A DNA stretch of 64,000 nt, taken from Benincasa hispida. Lineage: Eukaryota > Streptophyta > Magnoliopsida > Cucurbitales > Cucurbitaceae. The position numbers and the translations under genes are program-made. Of this stretch, positions 49,250-59,150 are shown one piece after another. The notes beneath the pieces are model-generated. The model searched no databases. It saw nothing but the letters and a program-made list of their open reading frames with translations, and was not told the origin of the DNA. The stretch lies in assembly GCF_009727055.1 (NCBI RefSeq), contig NC_052359.1, forward strand, positions 8,539,733-8,603,732. Reading direction: 5' to 3'. Each line of letters begins with the position of its first letter. The first letter of the stretch is position 1.

Positions 49250-49718
49250 GTAGGAACTTAAAGCTTCTCTCGATATCCTTTCTATCAATCGAATCATCAT
49301 TCTTAAATACTCTTTTTTTAAGTTCATAAATTTGTTCTTTTTCTTCTAGATTTATTAATGGTAGTTGGGTACCATTTAAACCTGTGATTAAACAAAATTC
49401 TTTTAATCCAAACTCTACTTTATGCCTATTTAAGTTAAAAGCCAAGACATTTAGCTTATTTGTGATGCATTGTTTTCTTAGAAGGTAGTTTATGAATCTT
49501 GTGGGCATTTTCTCAATTTTTATATTTAGAAAGTGGCAGAAATGACCATTTCTAAAAGTATTTAAATTCCTATCATCTAATTGGTTTTTTATAATTTGTA
49601 TTACATCTAATGAGATACATATTGTTATCTTTAAATGCTTGTTCTGGTTTTGCATTATTGTTTGATGTTCATGTTCTTGTTTCACATGTTTAATCATACA
49701 ACTATTAGCAATAAACAA
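49250..49718 (-). pseudogene. DUF1985-like fragment of the MULE second gene
   Basis: A minus-strand frame of about 156 residues outside the LTR carries the layout of the plant DUF1985 domain: RNGHFCHFLNIKIEKMPTRF (around residues 56-75), then LLRKQCITN, and VEFGLKEFCLITGLNG (residues about 101-116), the usual R/VxFxxxEFxLITGL signature. DUF1985 is found in plant proteins, many encoded by MULEs and some joined to a Ulp1-like protease; its function is not established. The frame runs into the LTR at 49249 and is therefore truncated. No protease domain is visible in the window. Confidence 0.65.
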
Positions 49719-49734
49719 GTGATATATGTCTATA

Positions 49735-49830
49735 TTCTATCATTAACTATCACTCACTATTATCATCACTATCTATTGCAAATCATGAAATGTGATAGGC
49801 AGTGATGGTGTCTATCACTGTCTATCAAGT
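49735..49830. repeat. Self-complementary minisatellite array 7
   Basis: A loose block with GTGATAGGCAGTGATGG and TCTATCACTGTCTATCA, just upstream of the minus-strand DUF1985 frame. Confidence 0.75.
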
Positions 49831-50057
49831 ACTTCTTTATATACAAAAGCATGACAATTGTAAGTAGTCTACGAATGATAAAAACACCATCCTTAAAAGA
49901 AATAGCAAAACCAACTAAACGTATCTAAGAAAACATAATGTATATACATTGGTAGTGGTATGAACGATAGACAACAAAAAAATACTTAATGTCATATATA
50001 GACACTAATAGTAGTTTGTTTATAGTAGCCATCAAACATATATGAGAAAATGTTCAT

Positions 50058-50105
50058 ATCACTGATAGACATTGATATACCACTATCAATGTCTATCATA
50101 GTTTG
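50058..50105. repeat. Self-complementary minisatellite array 8
   Basis: A short block ATCACTGATAGACATTGATA followed by TATCAATGTCTATCATAG, toward the right end of the MULE. Confidence 0.8.
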
Positions 50106-50873
50106 TTTATACCTTCAGTTTTAGTTTCCCTTGTTCTCCCTTTTGTGTTTTTGTCTTCTTTTTTTATTTGATGATTCTTCTCATTTAACTGTCTTCCTTT
50201 TGTTGTTGCTTACCATCTGTACAAAAAATTTAGGGTTAATAATTATTATTACTAAACAAGAAATAAGAAATAGGCTTAATAACTATAATCACTCATAAAT
50301 TGATTAGAAGAAGAAAAAAAAAAGAGTTCTACCTTTTATGTTAAGTAATTACTGTTGTAGTTGTAGAAGAAGCAGTTGTGGAAGAAAGATTAAGAAAAAG
50401 AAGAAGAGGCCCAAGACGGACTAAAATGGAAATGAATAGCAGAAGAAAAAGGACGTAAATAGAGGGAAAAAAAAGCAGCAATGTCGATGAAGTAACGTCA
50501 ATGGAAGAAAAGTACCTGCAACTTCGATGGAAGAAAATGACATAAGTAGGGAAAAAAAGAACATGAAGCAACATGATGAAAGAAGAAGAAGAAGAAGAAT
50601 AAAGATTTTGACAGAGACGACAAGATTGGAGGGAGGCGGAACGTTTGTTTTGTTCGATTTGAGGAGATGAAGTGTTTGTTGTTGGGAAAAATCGGGTGAA
50701 CTAATCGGGTTTTAAGTTTTCCGTTTTTCTTTTTCATTTGGGCTGGGCTTTTTTGGTATTTTACATCATTTTTGGGTTTGGTTGGACTACAACTGTTCTT
50801 AATGTTTTTTTTTGCTACAAATTGTAAATGATTTGACCCAATTTTTTATATTTAAAAATCCCCCTTCAAAATA

Positions 50874-51585
50874 ACATTTATTTATATGTAAACTTAATAA
50901 TATTCTCATGTAGCATGAAACACAAATAATATATTTTTCAAAAAAATCTAATAACATTTCCATGAATAATCAAAAACATTTATTTTTAATCTCTAAACAA
51001 TTTATTCTTAGACATCTCAAGGCTTAAAGTATGTTTAAAATTATTGAAATAAAATGTCTTAAAGTAGGTTCAAAATTGATTTTGAAATAGTTGAAATTAT
51101 TATGTTTAGAATAATTATAGTACATTTTTTTATAATGCAGAATTGGTTTAGTGATATAAAACTTAATTTAAAATGTATAATATCAAACATTGTGATTATA
51201 TATGGTACAAAATTATAATAAAACTCTCAAGTTGAATTTTTAGTCAAATTCTATAAATAAAAATAAGTTTTTAAAAGAAAAATTATTTTAAATAGTAAAA
51301 CTGTTGAAAATATCTAAAATTTTACTATAATTTATAAATATTTTAGTTTATTTTTTATATTTAAAATAGATATTTTTAAAAGTATTTTTTTTAATTTTTC
51401 AAAATTTGACTTAAGTAAAATTAGTATCTATCGACTTAATTTTTTTAAAAAAAATAAAAAATCAAATAATTATCCAACGAAACTTGAACTAAAAACAATT
51501 CCAAAAAGGAAAAAACTTGATTTATGAGGTCATCAAAAGTGGAAAAAATGGAAAAGAAAAGAAAAAGGGGAAGAAAACCTAATAC
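50874..51585. other. AT-rich spacer upstream of the PPR gene
   Basis: Very AT-rich, no gene and no paired element ends seen. It probably includes distal promoter sequence of the PPR gene. Confidence 0.5.
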
Positions 51586-51589
51586 CCGT

Positions 51590-52437
51590 TCTTCCTGATC
51601 ACCTTTTCCCCCTTTCCCTCAAGCCTCAGCCGCCTGAGAGGCGTTTTCCGGCATCTATACCAACCGGCGGCGAACTCCGACCAGCGAACCTCGCGAAGGC
51701 AGCCATTCACCCTCGATCCTTGCCGTAGCTTCACTGATCTCAGACAGACGCGTTCCGGGGGTTCCAGCAGCATCTTCCGGTGGTTTAGCAGCGTGTTCCG
51801 ACGGTCTTGAAGGCGCTTTCCCGACGTCTGCGCAGCCAGCGAGCGGTAGTTATCTCCGGCAGCCACCGACATACCGGCGGCGCGCGTCTCTCCCTGGTTC
51901 TAGCAGCGTTGGCCATATGTTTTTGCTTCGATACGCTTCGGTCGCTTGACCCACAGTTCTATCGATCTCAGATTTGAACACCCACTACCCAATACTTAGT
52001 AAGTTTGAGGGGTGTAAGTCAATCCATTTACATGTCGAGTTTAAGTGCTAATATTTGGAACCTCACTGGGTGTAATTTCAGATTGATTTCTTGGGATTAC
52101 ATTGAGTGAAGGGTGAAGACTCTTATTGAGTAAACGTTCGGATCACTTTTAGGTAAGTTTGAACCTTCAGGAATTTAATCTCAAGCTTTGGTGGTTCGAT
52201 GTAATAATTATAGTAGGCGGAACCAATGGTGGTAAATAGCTAACTCTCAGAATTCCTTAGTGCTTAGTTAGATGGCTGGAGGAATGTTTGATTTAGCTTT
52301 AAATCTTAAGCTTAAATTGCCTGTATGGTTAGGTTCATAGAACAGTTTCCAGGTTGGTTCTCACTAAAAAGTGTGTTACTTCGAGGGGACTCAGTCTGGA
52401 TTACTGCAAATTCCTTTACCAACAAAGCAATCCGAGG
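51590..52437 (+). promoter_or_regulatory. Leader and 5' UTR region of the PPR gene, with a likely intron
   Basis: Base composition shifts sharply to GC-richer at about 51590-51960, as often seen around plant transcription starts. A good donor (AG/GTAAGTTT at 52153) and acceptor (TTTCCAG at 52352) frame a 200-bp intron candidate before the start codon. No clear TATA box was found. The open minus-strand frame at 51579-51872 is a by-product of the composition. Confidence 0.5.
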
Positions 52438-54383
52438 ATGAAGCAACTATGGAAGTTCTCTGTTCCTCGTAGGCTCTTAGTAAATCGCAACATTTTTGTT
52501 CCTTTTGCCTTCTCTATCACAAACACTTCGAATTATTACTTTTTACCTCATGGCCTCCATACTCAATCCCGCTCTCCCTCGTCACCTCCACCCTCAATCT
52601 CTTCATTTCCTTACATTATTGAAATATTTTCCAACAAGCCTTCCGACCATGATATCTTGGCGAGAAGTATTATGCAAAGGAAGGTCATGGAGGTGAGTCG
52701 TGAATTGATTCAGAACGCAGAGGATTCTGATAAGATAGTGAAAATATTGGAAGACAGTGAAGACTTGCTCTTGCAGAAACACACCGATGGTTCTGCTTTT
52801 ATCGAGTTGCTGAAGCAGTTGGATTCACAGCCTCACTTAGCATTGGAGGTGAGTTTGATTTTACATACTCTAAGAAAATTGCTTCATATGTAGTGTCTAA
52901 ATCTTATGTTTATGAGGTATTGTAGTTTGCGTCAAATTGTTATTTGTTTTACTTGTGTCTTACCGGGGGTTTTCTTCTTTATTTATTGTTCTTCTTTTGT
53001 ACTACATGTGGAGGTTAAGAACATCTCGATGATATTTTGAGTGAAATGAATTTAAATGCATTATTGGAATTGATTAGTATGCTTTAGTTAGCGTTGAGTT
53101 TGGTTAGTCATGTTTTAGCAATGTTGAAATTTCATTGAAGTGGAATTATTACTTTTGATGCTTAATAGTACATCATTAAGCAACTTGGCAGTCATGTGCA
53201 AGACCTTGACAAATAATTTGACGATACTAAATTTCTGATCAGCTTATTCTTTTGCACTTAGGTGTTTAATTGGAGAAGGAGGCAAGAAAGTTCTTGTCCT
53301 TTAACTGTAGAGGAATATGCTAAGGGAATTACAACTGCGGGTCGATCTAAAAATATTGGCCTTGCAGTGGAGTTGTTCACTGAGGCTTTTAATAAAAGGG
53401 TCAAGGCGACCTCTATTTATAACGCATTGATGGGGGCTTACATGTTTAATGGCTTGGCCGACAAATGCAACTCATTGTTTCGGGATCTTAAGAGGGATGC
53501 AGATTGTTTTCCTACTATTGTAACATATAACATTCTAATATCAGTATTTGGTCGCTTGATGTTAGTCGATCATATGGAGGCTACTATGCAGGAAATAGAT
53601 GATTTAGATCTCTCCCCTAATGCGAACACGTACAATAATCTAATAGCTGGGTATGTTACTGCATGGATGTGGGATAAAATGGAGCAAACCTTTATGAAGA
53701 TGAAGGCGAATTCAGTAGAGCCCAACACTGAGACTTTTTTGTTAATGCTTCGTGGATATGCACATTCTAACAACCTTGAAAAGATGGAAGAGATACATGA
53801 CTTGATAAAAGATCATGTCAACAACAAGAATTTCCCTCTTATTAGAGCTATGATATGTGCATACGGTAGGAGTTCTATAACAGATAAAGTCAAAAAGATT
53901 GAGGCTTTGTTGGAGCTTATTCCAAAAGAAGAATATAGACCATGGTTGAATGTCTTATTGATAAGAGTCTATGCTCAAGCAGATTGGTTAGAGAGAATGG
54001 AAAATTCAATAAACGAGGCATTTGAACGTGGCACTTCAGTAAATACAGTCCATGTGATGCGCTCCATTATTGCCAGCTATTTTCGGTGTAATGCAGTGGA
54101 CAAGCTAACGAACTTTATAAGTCGTGCTGAATGTTCAGGTTGGAGAATCTGTCGATCTTTATATCATTGTAAAATGGTTATGTTTGCATCAGAAAAGCGG
54201 TTTGAAGAAATGGAGTGTGTCCTTGATGAAATGAAAAATATCAACTTGGATTGGACAAAAAAAACCTTTTGGATTTTGTATAAGGCCTACGTAATAAGTG
54301 GTTGCAGGTACAAGGCCGACCAGGTGGTATGTTATATGTGCAAGCTTGGGTATGGGATTCCCTTGGATTCATCTCCATCTTGA
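52438..54383 (+). CDS. P-class pentatricopeptide repeat protein (two exons)
   Basis: Exon 1 is 52438-52848 (137 codons) and exon 2 is 53262-54383 (373 codons plus TGA). The intron (52849-53261) is GTGAGT...TTGCACTTAG, phase 0, giving 510 residues. ATG 52438 is the first in-frame ATG. The N-terminus ([18 protein letters not shown]...) is basic with no acidic residue in the first 40, fitting a mitochondrial or plastid presequence. Residues about 187-330 hold four clear 35-residue PPR motifs (starts: [48 protein letters not shown]), with weaker repeats to about 490. No E, DYW or SMR domain is visible. Such proteins bind specific organellar RNAs and affect splicing, stability or translation. It resembles the small family of Arabidopsis At2g30780 as I remember it, but this was not checked. 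The frame is intact, unlike everything around it. Confidence 0.9.
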
Positions 54384-56318
54384 TGTTCTCTTCCAGTTGA
54401 ATGATTGAAGGAATGAAAATTCCACGATTGACTTATCCAATTGTTCTTATTGGTTTTTCTAATGAATAAGTGCAGAACCGAGATTTCTGAGATATCTTAG
54501 GTATGCATCATATCTCATTCTTATTATCTGTCATTTTATTACCCTTGCTTGCTTCCCATGCCTATTACTTGGACTATTTGTTACATTTTCTGTGTGTATG
54601 TGTGTTTTTATTCTTGTGTTGCTAGAGGGAGATTATTTCTTTTTTGGGTATGAGTATTTGGGCTTATTAATATAAGTGAAATTCAAGGCGCTTCATTGAT
54701 TAACATATTATTATATTTATCATTTATTCTTACAAGCTACGTTAAAGGAAGATTTAAGGCTTAATTGTCTGTTATCAAAATGTTTATTATTAACATCTAG
54801 TAGGCTATTATGCATTGAAGAGGGAAATAAGCAGTGCTTATTTTTGGATATCTAACCAATTATGACAATTTTATACTCTTATTATTTTGGGTGTTGGTGG
54901 GTCATAAAGGTTTTGGTTCTTAATAACAATTTAGTTCTACTGGACAAAAATGAAATAATACAAGGGCACACAAAAAACCAAATCCACATAATCCCCTAAG
55001 GAAAAAAGGGACCAAGAAAATAAAATATTGCTTAATTACTAATTACAAGAAGTCTTTGTAATTGAAGCCCAAAGGGAAACTTAATAGAGAAATTACTCAA
55101 TTTTCTAGGAGAAGAAAATAATTTATAATCAAATTATTCAAATATATAATCTAAATTTAAATATTTAATTCGAACATATTTATTATATTGACCATTAAAC
55201 AATGAAACTTGAAATTTAATTATAATATTTATGTAATAATAATAATAATAACATAACATAAAATTATTAGAATAAAGAGGCTAACGGGGTGGGGCCGGAG
55301 ACAGGATGAGGACAGGGAATGGGAATGTAATCTAGGGGAAATTTTTTTCCCTTACTCCCTCCCCCATTCCTTGTTTAGATGGAGAATCCCCGCCTCGTTA
55401 GGTGTGGGTTCCACTGGGAAAATGAACATCTCTACTTTGTTATTTCTCTCAAAACCCATAACAAAACACAGACCCCTGCTAACTACAAGAACCGTCATTT
55501 CTTCCTAAAAGGCAGATGGAGAAGGAACTCCCCAAGCAAACTTCCTCCTAGGTAAGTGATCTAGATTTTCCTTCGCCTTTTGGCAGAGGATACAAAAGAG
55601 AAGACCAACTAATGAAGGCAACTTTCTTGAAATCCAATCCAAAGGGTCTTGCTAGTGCTAGTGCTAGCACTACCAACAACTCCAGAAGCAATCTATTAAG
55701 ATAAATTGGTTCAAAATCATAAAACGGGCATTTAGTTCTGCACCCCTAACTGGTGTTTTTTTTTTTTTAAAATTAAAAAACTTGTTTATAAAGTTCATTC
55801 TTTATTTTGTTCTAGCCCCACTTCAATGCACTTTTTTTTTTTAACCTTTCTTTCTTGAGGGAATTGTGAACCAGGTTTACTCTTTACTTTATCTTTCAGA
55901 AAGCTTAAGGAATAAAAAATTTGATTAACTTTTATTTACCTGCTGTTGAGTATTCTGTGGCCAAGTTTTCAAATATTTATCTTGTAGTATTTCTAGAAGT
56001 TAGAACTTATTCTTTTATAGATATGTTCAGTTAGGATTAGTTCTCTTGCAATACTATTAGTCTATTTTAGCCTATGATCGTATTGTTTATTTATTCTACC
56101 TGAATATTTTTGTGCTAGTATAAATCAGGACATTTGCTTATGGATAGACTAGAGTGCTAAAATGATGACCCGAAAATGGACGTTAGGAGTTATTCGATGT
56201 CTTTTTCATGTTCTTAGTTATGCCTTGCAGAAGTATTTGTTTTGCTAGCTTGGCTATAGTTTTGATCCCTTGCAAACTAAATAAACTTTTCATTTAGGAG
56301 ATCTATGATAACAATCAT
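54384..56318. other. Downstream flank of the PPR gene with repeat debris
   Basis: The first 150 bases presumably hold the 3' UTR (AATGAATAAG near 54460 is a weak polyadenylation candidate). Later stretches at about 54940-55130 and 55440-55690 have a non-coding, repeat-like look and may be one element split by the G-rich module at 55278-55436. No gene is recognisable. Confidence 0.45.
55278..55436. repeat. G/C-rich GGGGA module
   Basis: It contains ACGGGGTGGGGCCGG, GGATGAGGACAGGGAATGGG and GGAGAATCCCCGCC, the third such patch after 32130-32260 and 33112-33260. The halves look like a loose inverted repeat (GGGAATGGGAATG versus CCCCCATTCC). Confidence 0.5.
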
Positions 56319-56540
56319 GGGTTGGTTTAATAGTAAATGAGGAGCTTGACCTTGATAAAGGGTGTTAAGAAGTCATAGGTTCAATTCATGGTGGCCACCT
56401 ACCTAAGATTTAATATCTTATGGGTTTCCTTGACACCTAAATATTGTAGGGTTAAGTAGGTTCTTTCGTTGAGATTAGTCATGGTGTACATAAGCTAGTC
56501 TAGATACTCACGGATATTAGGAGGAAAAAAAAAAAAAAAA
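56319..56540 (+). mobile_element. SINE of the Au type
   Basis: The tRNA-like head has an A-box-like TGGTTTAATAGTAAATGAGG and a B-box-like GGTTCAATTC (56378-56387). The body follows the pattern I recognise from Au SINEs: a GGTTTCCTTGACACC block, TTGTAGGGTTA, GAGATTAGTC, then CTCACGGATATTA, ending in an A-run (56525-56540). About 220 bp long. RNA polymerase III would have transcribed it and a LINE would have supplied reverse transcriptase. Target duplication not resolved. Confidence 0.75.
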
Positions 56541-56639
56541 TTAACTTTTTTGCAAATTGAAAATGAACCTTTGGAACTAAATGATGGAAAGTTTCGGTTT
56601 TTGGGCTTCTCTTGCTATAGGCCAGGCTTCATCATTGCA

Positions 56640-57300
56640 CTGATCGCTACAAACTACTGTTGATAGGATACACAGTGAGTTGTTTTTGAGACTTAATTAT
56701 GGTTGGTTTTGATGTCTACTTGATGAATTTTACATACATATTTGTTTATTTGGTAGAAATCAAGCATTTGGAGCAAAACAGAAAATTTAAAGAATATATC
56801 GAGAAAAATGAGTCAATTGGACAAGATCAATTGAAGGAATCAAGTAAAGGAAGAAGAAATCGAGCTTAAGACTCGAGGGGCAGTATCGTGATGTTGCACA
56901 AGCCACACCACCCATGAGAGTGTAGTGTTGCGAGTGTCTCAACGCTACAAGATTTTCAACATATATCACGCAAGCCACGGATGAATTGCACGCGCACTAC
57001 TTTTCGGAGTGTTTTGTTTGATGCCATGGACGACGTCTCCATGCTACGAACTCATCCCTTTTCCCTTTTTCTTTTCTTTGAAAGAATTGAGATTGAAATA
57101 TTTTCTTCTCTTTTAAAATAAGATAATTACTATTATTGTTTTTTTTTTTTTTACAATGAGGTTGTACTATATTTAATGTAACAAGTCATTGTATGATTTT
57201 TATTTTTTTTATTTTTTATTATTGTTACAATTGAATCATGTCCATAAACTTGTAACTTGAAGCCAAAGTAACGGATGTTGCTACCAAAAAATCTTGTTCA
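56640..57300 (+). mobile_element. Gypsy LTR-like remnant
   Basis: It has the family G flavour (GAGTGTAGTGTTGCGAGTG, TCTCAACGCTACAAG, TCCATGCTACGAAC near 56915-57050) in plus orientation. There are no boundaries and no coding sequence. Confidence 0.4.
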
Positions 57301-57627
57301 ATTCTTCTGCCTCTATTATATTTAAAAATGAACATTTATAGGAATTATTTACGAGACTTTATCAAACTATAAAGATTAAGTTCTAATTTTTAAAACCATA
57401 GATACTAAATTATAATTTTTGTTAATCCTATACATAGCATTATGGTTTAGATCTTGGTGATCTTTGCTTGTGATCCTTGCTCGTAGCTAGATACTCTTCA
57501 CCAACAATGTAGGTAGCTGGAACAAATGTGAGAATGATATTAAGAACCACTCCTAGACAAGAAAAAGGAAAAAGAAAAATGATGAACTAAACCCTAGCAA
57601 AAGCACAAGTTTGGAGGTATTTTTAGG
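57301..57627. other. Short AT-rich spacer
   Basis: No gene, no repeat boundary. AACCCTAGCAAAAGC near 57590 is not interpretable. Confidence 0.4.
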
Positions 57628-58022
57628 GGCATTTGCAAAAATAGCAAAAAATATATATTTTTAAATTTGTAAATTTATCAATAGTTTTTTAAATTTTACA
57701 AATATAGTAAAAAAAAATATTAAAGCAAATTTCCGTTTTTTATTATTTCAAATTTACTCTTATTGGTGTATCAACATATATCAATAAATATATTTGATAT
57801 ACTTTATATTCGGTATGTCATTCATCTAATATACTTTATATTTCGTATATCGGTTGACTTATATACCAAACATAAAGTATACAAGTTATACAATTGATAT
57901 ATACCATTCATATACCGTATTTATAATGTCAAAAAGTGCTTGTACATTTGCTATTATTCATGGATTTTGACTAATATACCAAGTATAAAGTATATAAGTT
58001 ATACAATAGATATATCAAATTT
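57628..58022. mobile_element. MULE-type MITE-like repeat with internal palindromes
   Basis: It begins GGGGCATTTGCAAAAATAGC, a form typical of MULE-derived MITE ends in plants. Inside, forward words (TGATATACTTTATATTCGG) and their reversed forms (ACCAAACATAAAGTATAC) alternate at about 57790-57990. The right end is not present before the CACTA start, so the element is either truncated or split by the CACTA insertion. Confidence 0.45.
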
Positions 58023-58157
58023 CACTACAAGAAATAGTGACTCTTCCGACGCCTAAAACAATCGTCAGAACATAGGTTGTCGGGAGAGAGATCGTCTCTC
58101 GACAAAGTAAGAATGTCGTCGGAAGTGTGAAATAACTCCCGAAGGTGTATGCGTTTT

Positions 58158-58183
58158 GTTGGGAGTTCGTAAGAACTCCCGAC
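58158..58183. repeat. CACTA subterminal hairpin
   Basis: Arms GTTGGGAGTTC (58158-58168) and GAACTCCCGAC (58173-58183) pair around a 4-base loop with one G-T pair. The same half-site recurs near 58078, 58133, 58227 and 58260 in both directions. In CACTA elements such subterminal repeats are transposase or TNPA binding sites. Confidence 0.75.
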
Positions 58184-58889
58184 GCCTCATCATGCCTGTT
58201 AAGCATTGGGAACGGAGGACAATCTCCACAGTCCAAACTCCCAACAGGCTATGGGAGCCCGTCGGGAGTTCCCATTTAAATCCCCAGCCCTTCATCTTCT
58301 TTCCCAAATCTACTCATTTTTTCCATTCTAACCCTAGCACAACAGCGTGAAAAATCATCTGGCAGCCCTTCATTCTTCAATCTTTCGTCAAGTCATCGTC
58401 TGTCTGGGGCCTGCCCGCGCATTCGTCCGTCCGGTCAAACCTAGCACAGCACGTTCGTCCATTTGCTCCACGCTCAACTAGGTAATGTTGTCTTGTTTTT
58501 TTCTTTTTTTTCAATATATATTCATAGATCTAGTATTTTTTTTTCAAATGTATGGATGAACAAATTTGTAAATCTAGAGATTTTTTTTTTTTTATTGTTT
58601 TGGATCTACCTAGTTTGTTTAATATTTTTGGACAATATTTTTGTGTAATTTGGAGTTTATTATTTCAGATTGAACTGATGTTTGATTGGGCTGGAGTTTT
58701 TTTTTTTATTTGGAGTTTATTGTTTTATATTGGAGCTACATCTACGTGTTAGGTTATTGAGGACTAATAACAATACCTTTATTATATCTTGAGATTTGTT
58801 TAGATGTTAATTAATGAGTTTTGTTCAGTTTGATTGTTGAAATTTACTAGCCATTAATGAAAATGACATTTTCGTTTTAAATTGATATA

Positions 58890-58935
58890 TATGTGTGTGT
58901 GTGTGTGTGTGTATGTATATATATATATATATATT
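58890..58935. repeat. Compound TG/TA microsatellite
   Basis: About eleven TG units followed by a run of about nine to ten TA units. Confidence 0.9.
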
Positions 58936-59150
58936 AATAAGACTTAGGTTTGTTCAAAGAAAGTAAGGCTTGGCTATATTTTACCTTCAATGAAAAGATG
59001 ATGTGATGATATTTTATTTCTCATTCTCTTTATTCATGAACCACCATCTATTAACACTAGCCCAATTTGATCTTAGTACTGTTCATTATCTAAATAATAC
59101 AGGTTATTGTTTTGGATTACAAGTTGGTCAGAAAAGGTTTGTTTTTAAGG

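Larger units (their letters stand above)
35640..50864 (+). mobile_element. Composite MULE transposon with 9-bp target duplication
   Basis: The element begins GGGTTGGAAATAGG and ends with the reverse complement of GGGGGATTTTTAAATA; further in, both ends share TTTACAATTT(A/G)TAGCAAAAAA in inverted orientation. It is flanked by TTCAAAATA on both sides (35631-35639 and 50865-50873), a perfect 9-bp duplication as made by Mutator-like transposases. Contents in order: left end, minisatellite arrays and a duplicated leader, a broken transposase on the plus strand (37319-43600), and a broken DUF1985-containing frame on the minus strand (49718-44418), then the right end. Total length 15.2 kb, of which roughly 9 kb is later insertion: 37640-40180, 40522-42525 and about 44588-49249. 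The two convergent genes match the layout of MULEs that carry a DUF1985/Ulp1-type second gene. Confidence 0.85.

Noticed and set aside
44583..49254. GTAGA/GTAGG as a target duplication of one element spanning 44588-49249
   Set aside because: The two ends belong to different families (gypsy G on the left, family A on the right), so the near-match may be chance.
51579..51872. Minus-strand frame of 97 codons before the PPR gene
   Set aside because: The GC-rich PPR leader explains the openness; no domain or splice logic.
52354..52437. Upstream extension of the PPR frame by 28 codons
   Set aside because: It starts at a TTG, not an ATG, and directly follows a likely 3' splice site, so it is 5' UTR.
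53570..53773. Minus-strand frame inside PPR exon 2
   Set aside because: It is an antisense shadow of the PPR coding sequence.
56319..56400. tRNA gene
   Set aside because: A and B boxes are present, but there is no cloverleaf or acceptor stem; the downstream body is SINE.
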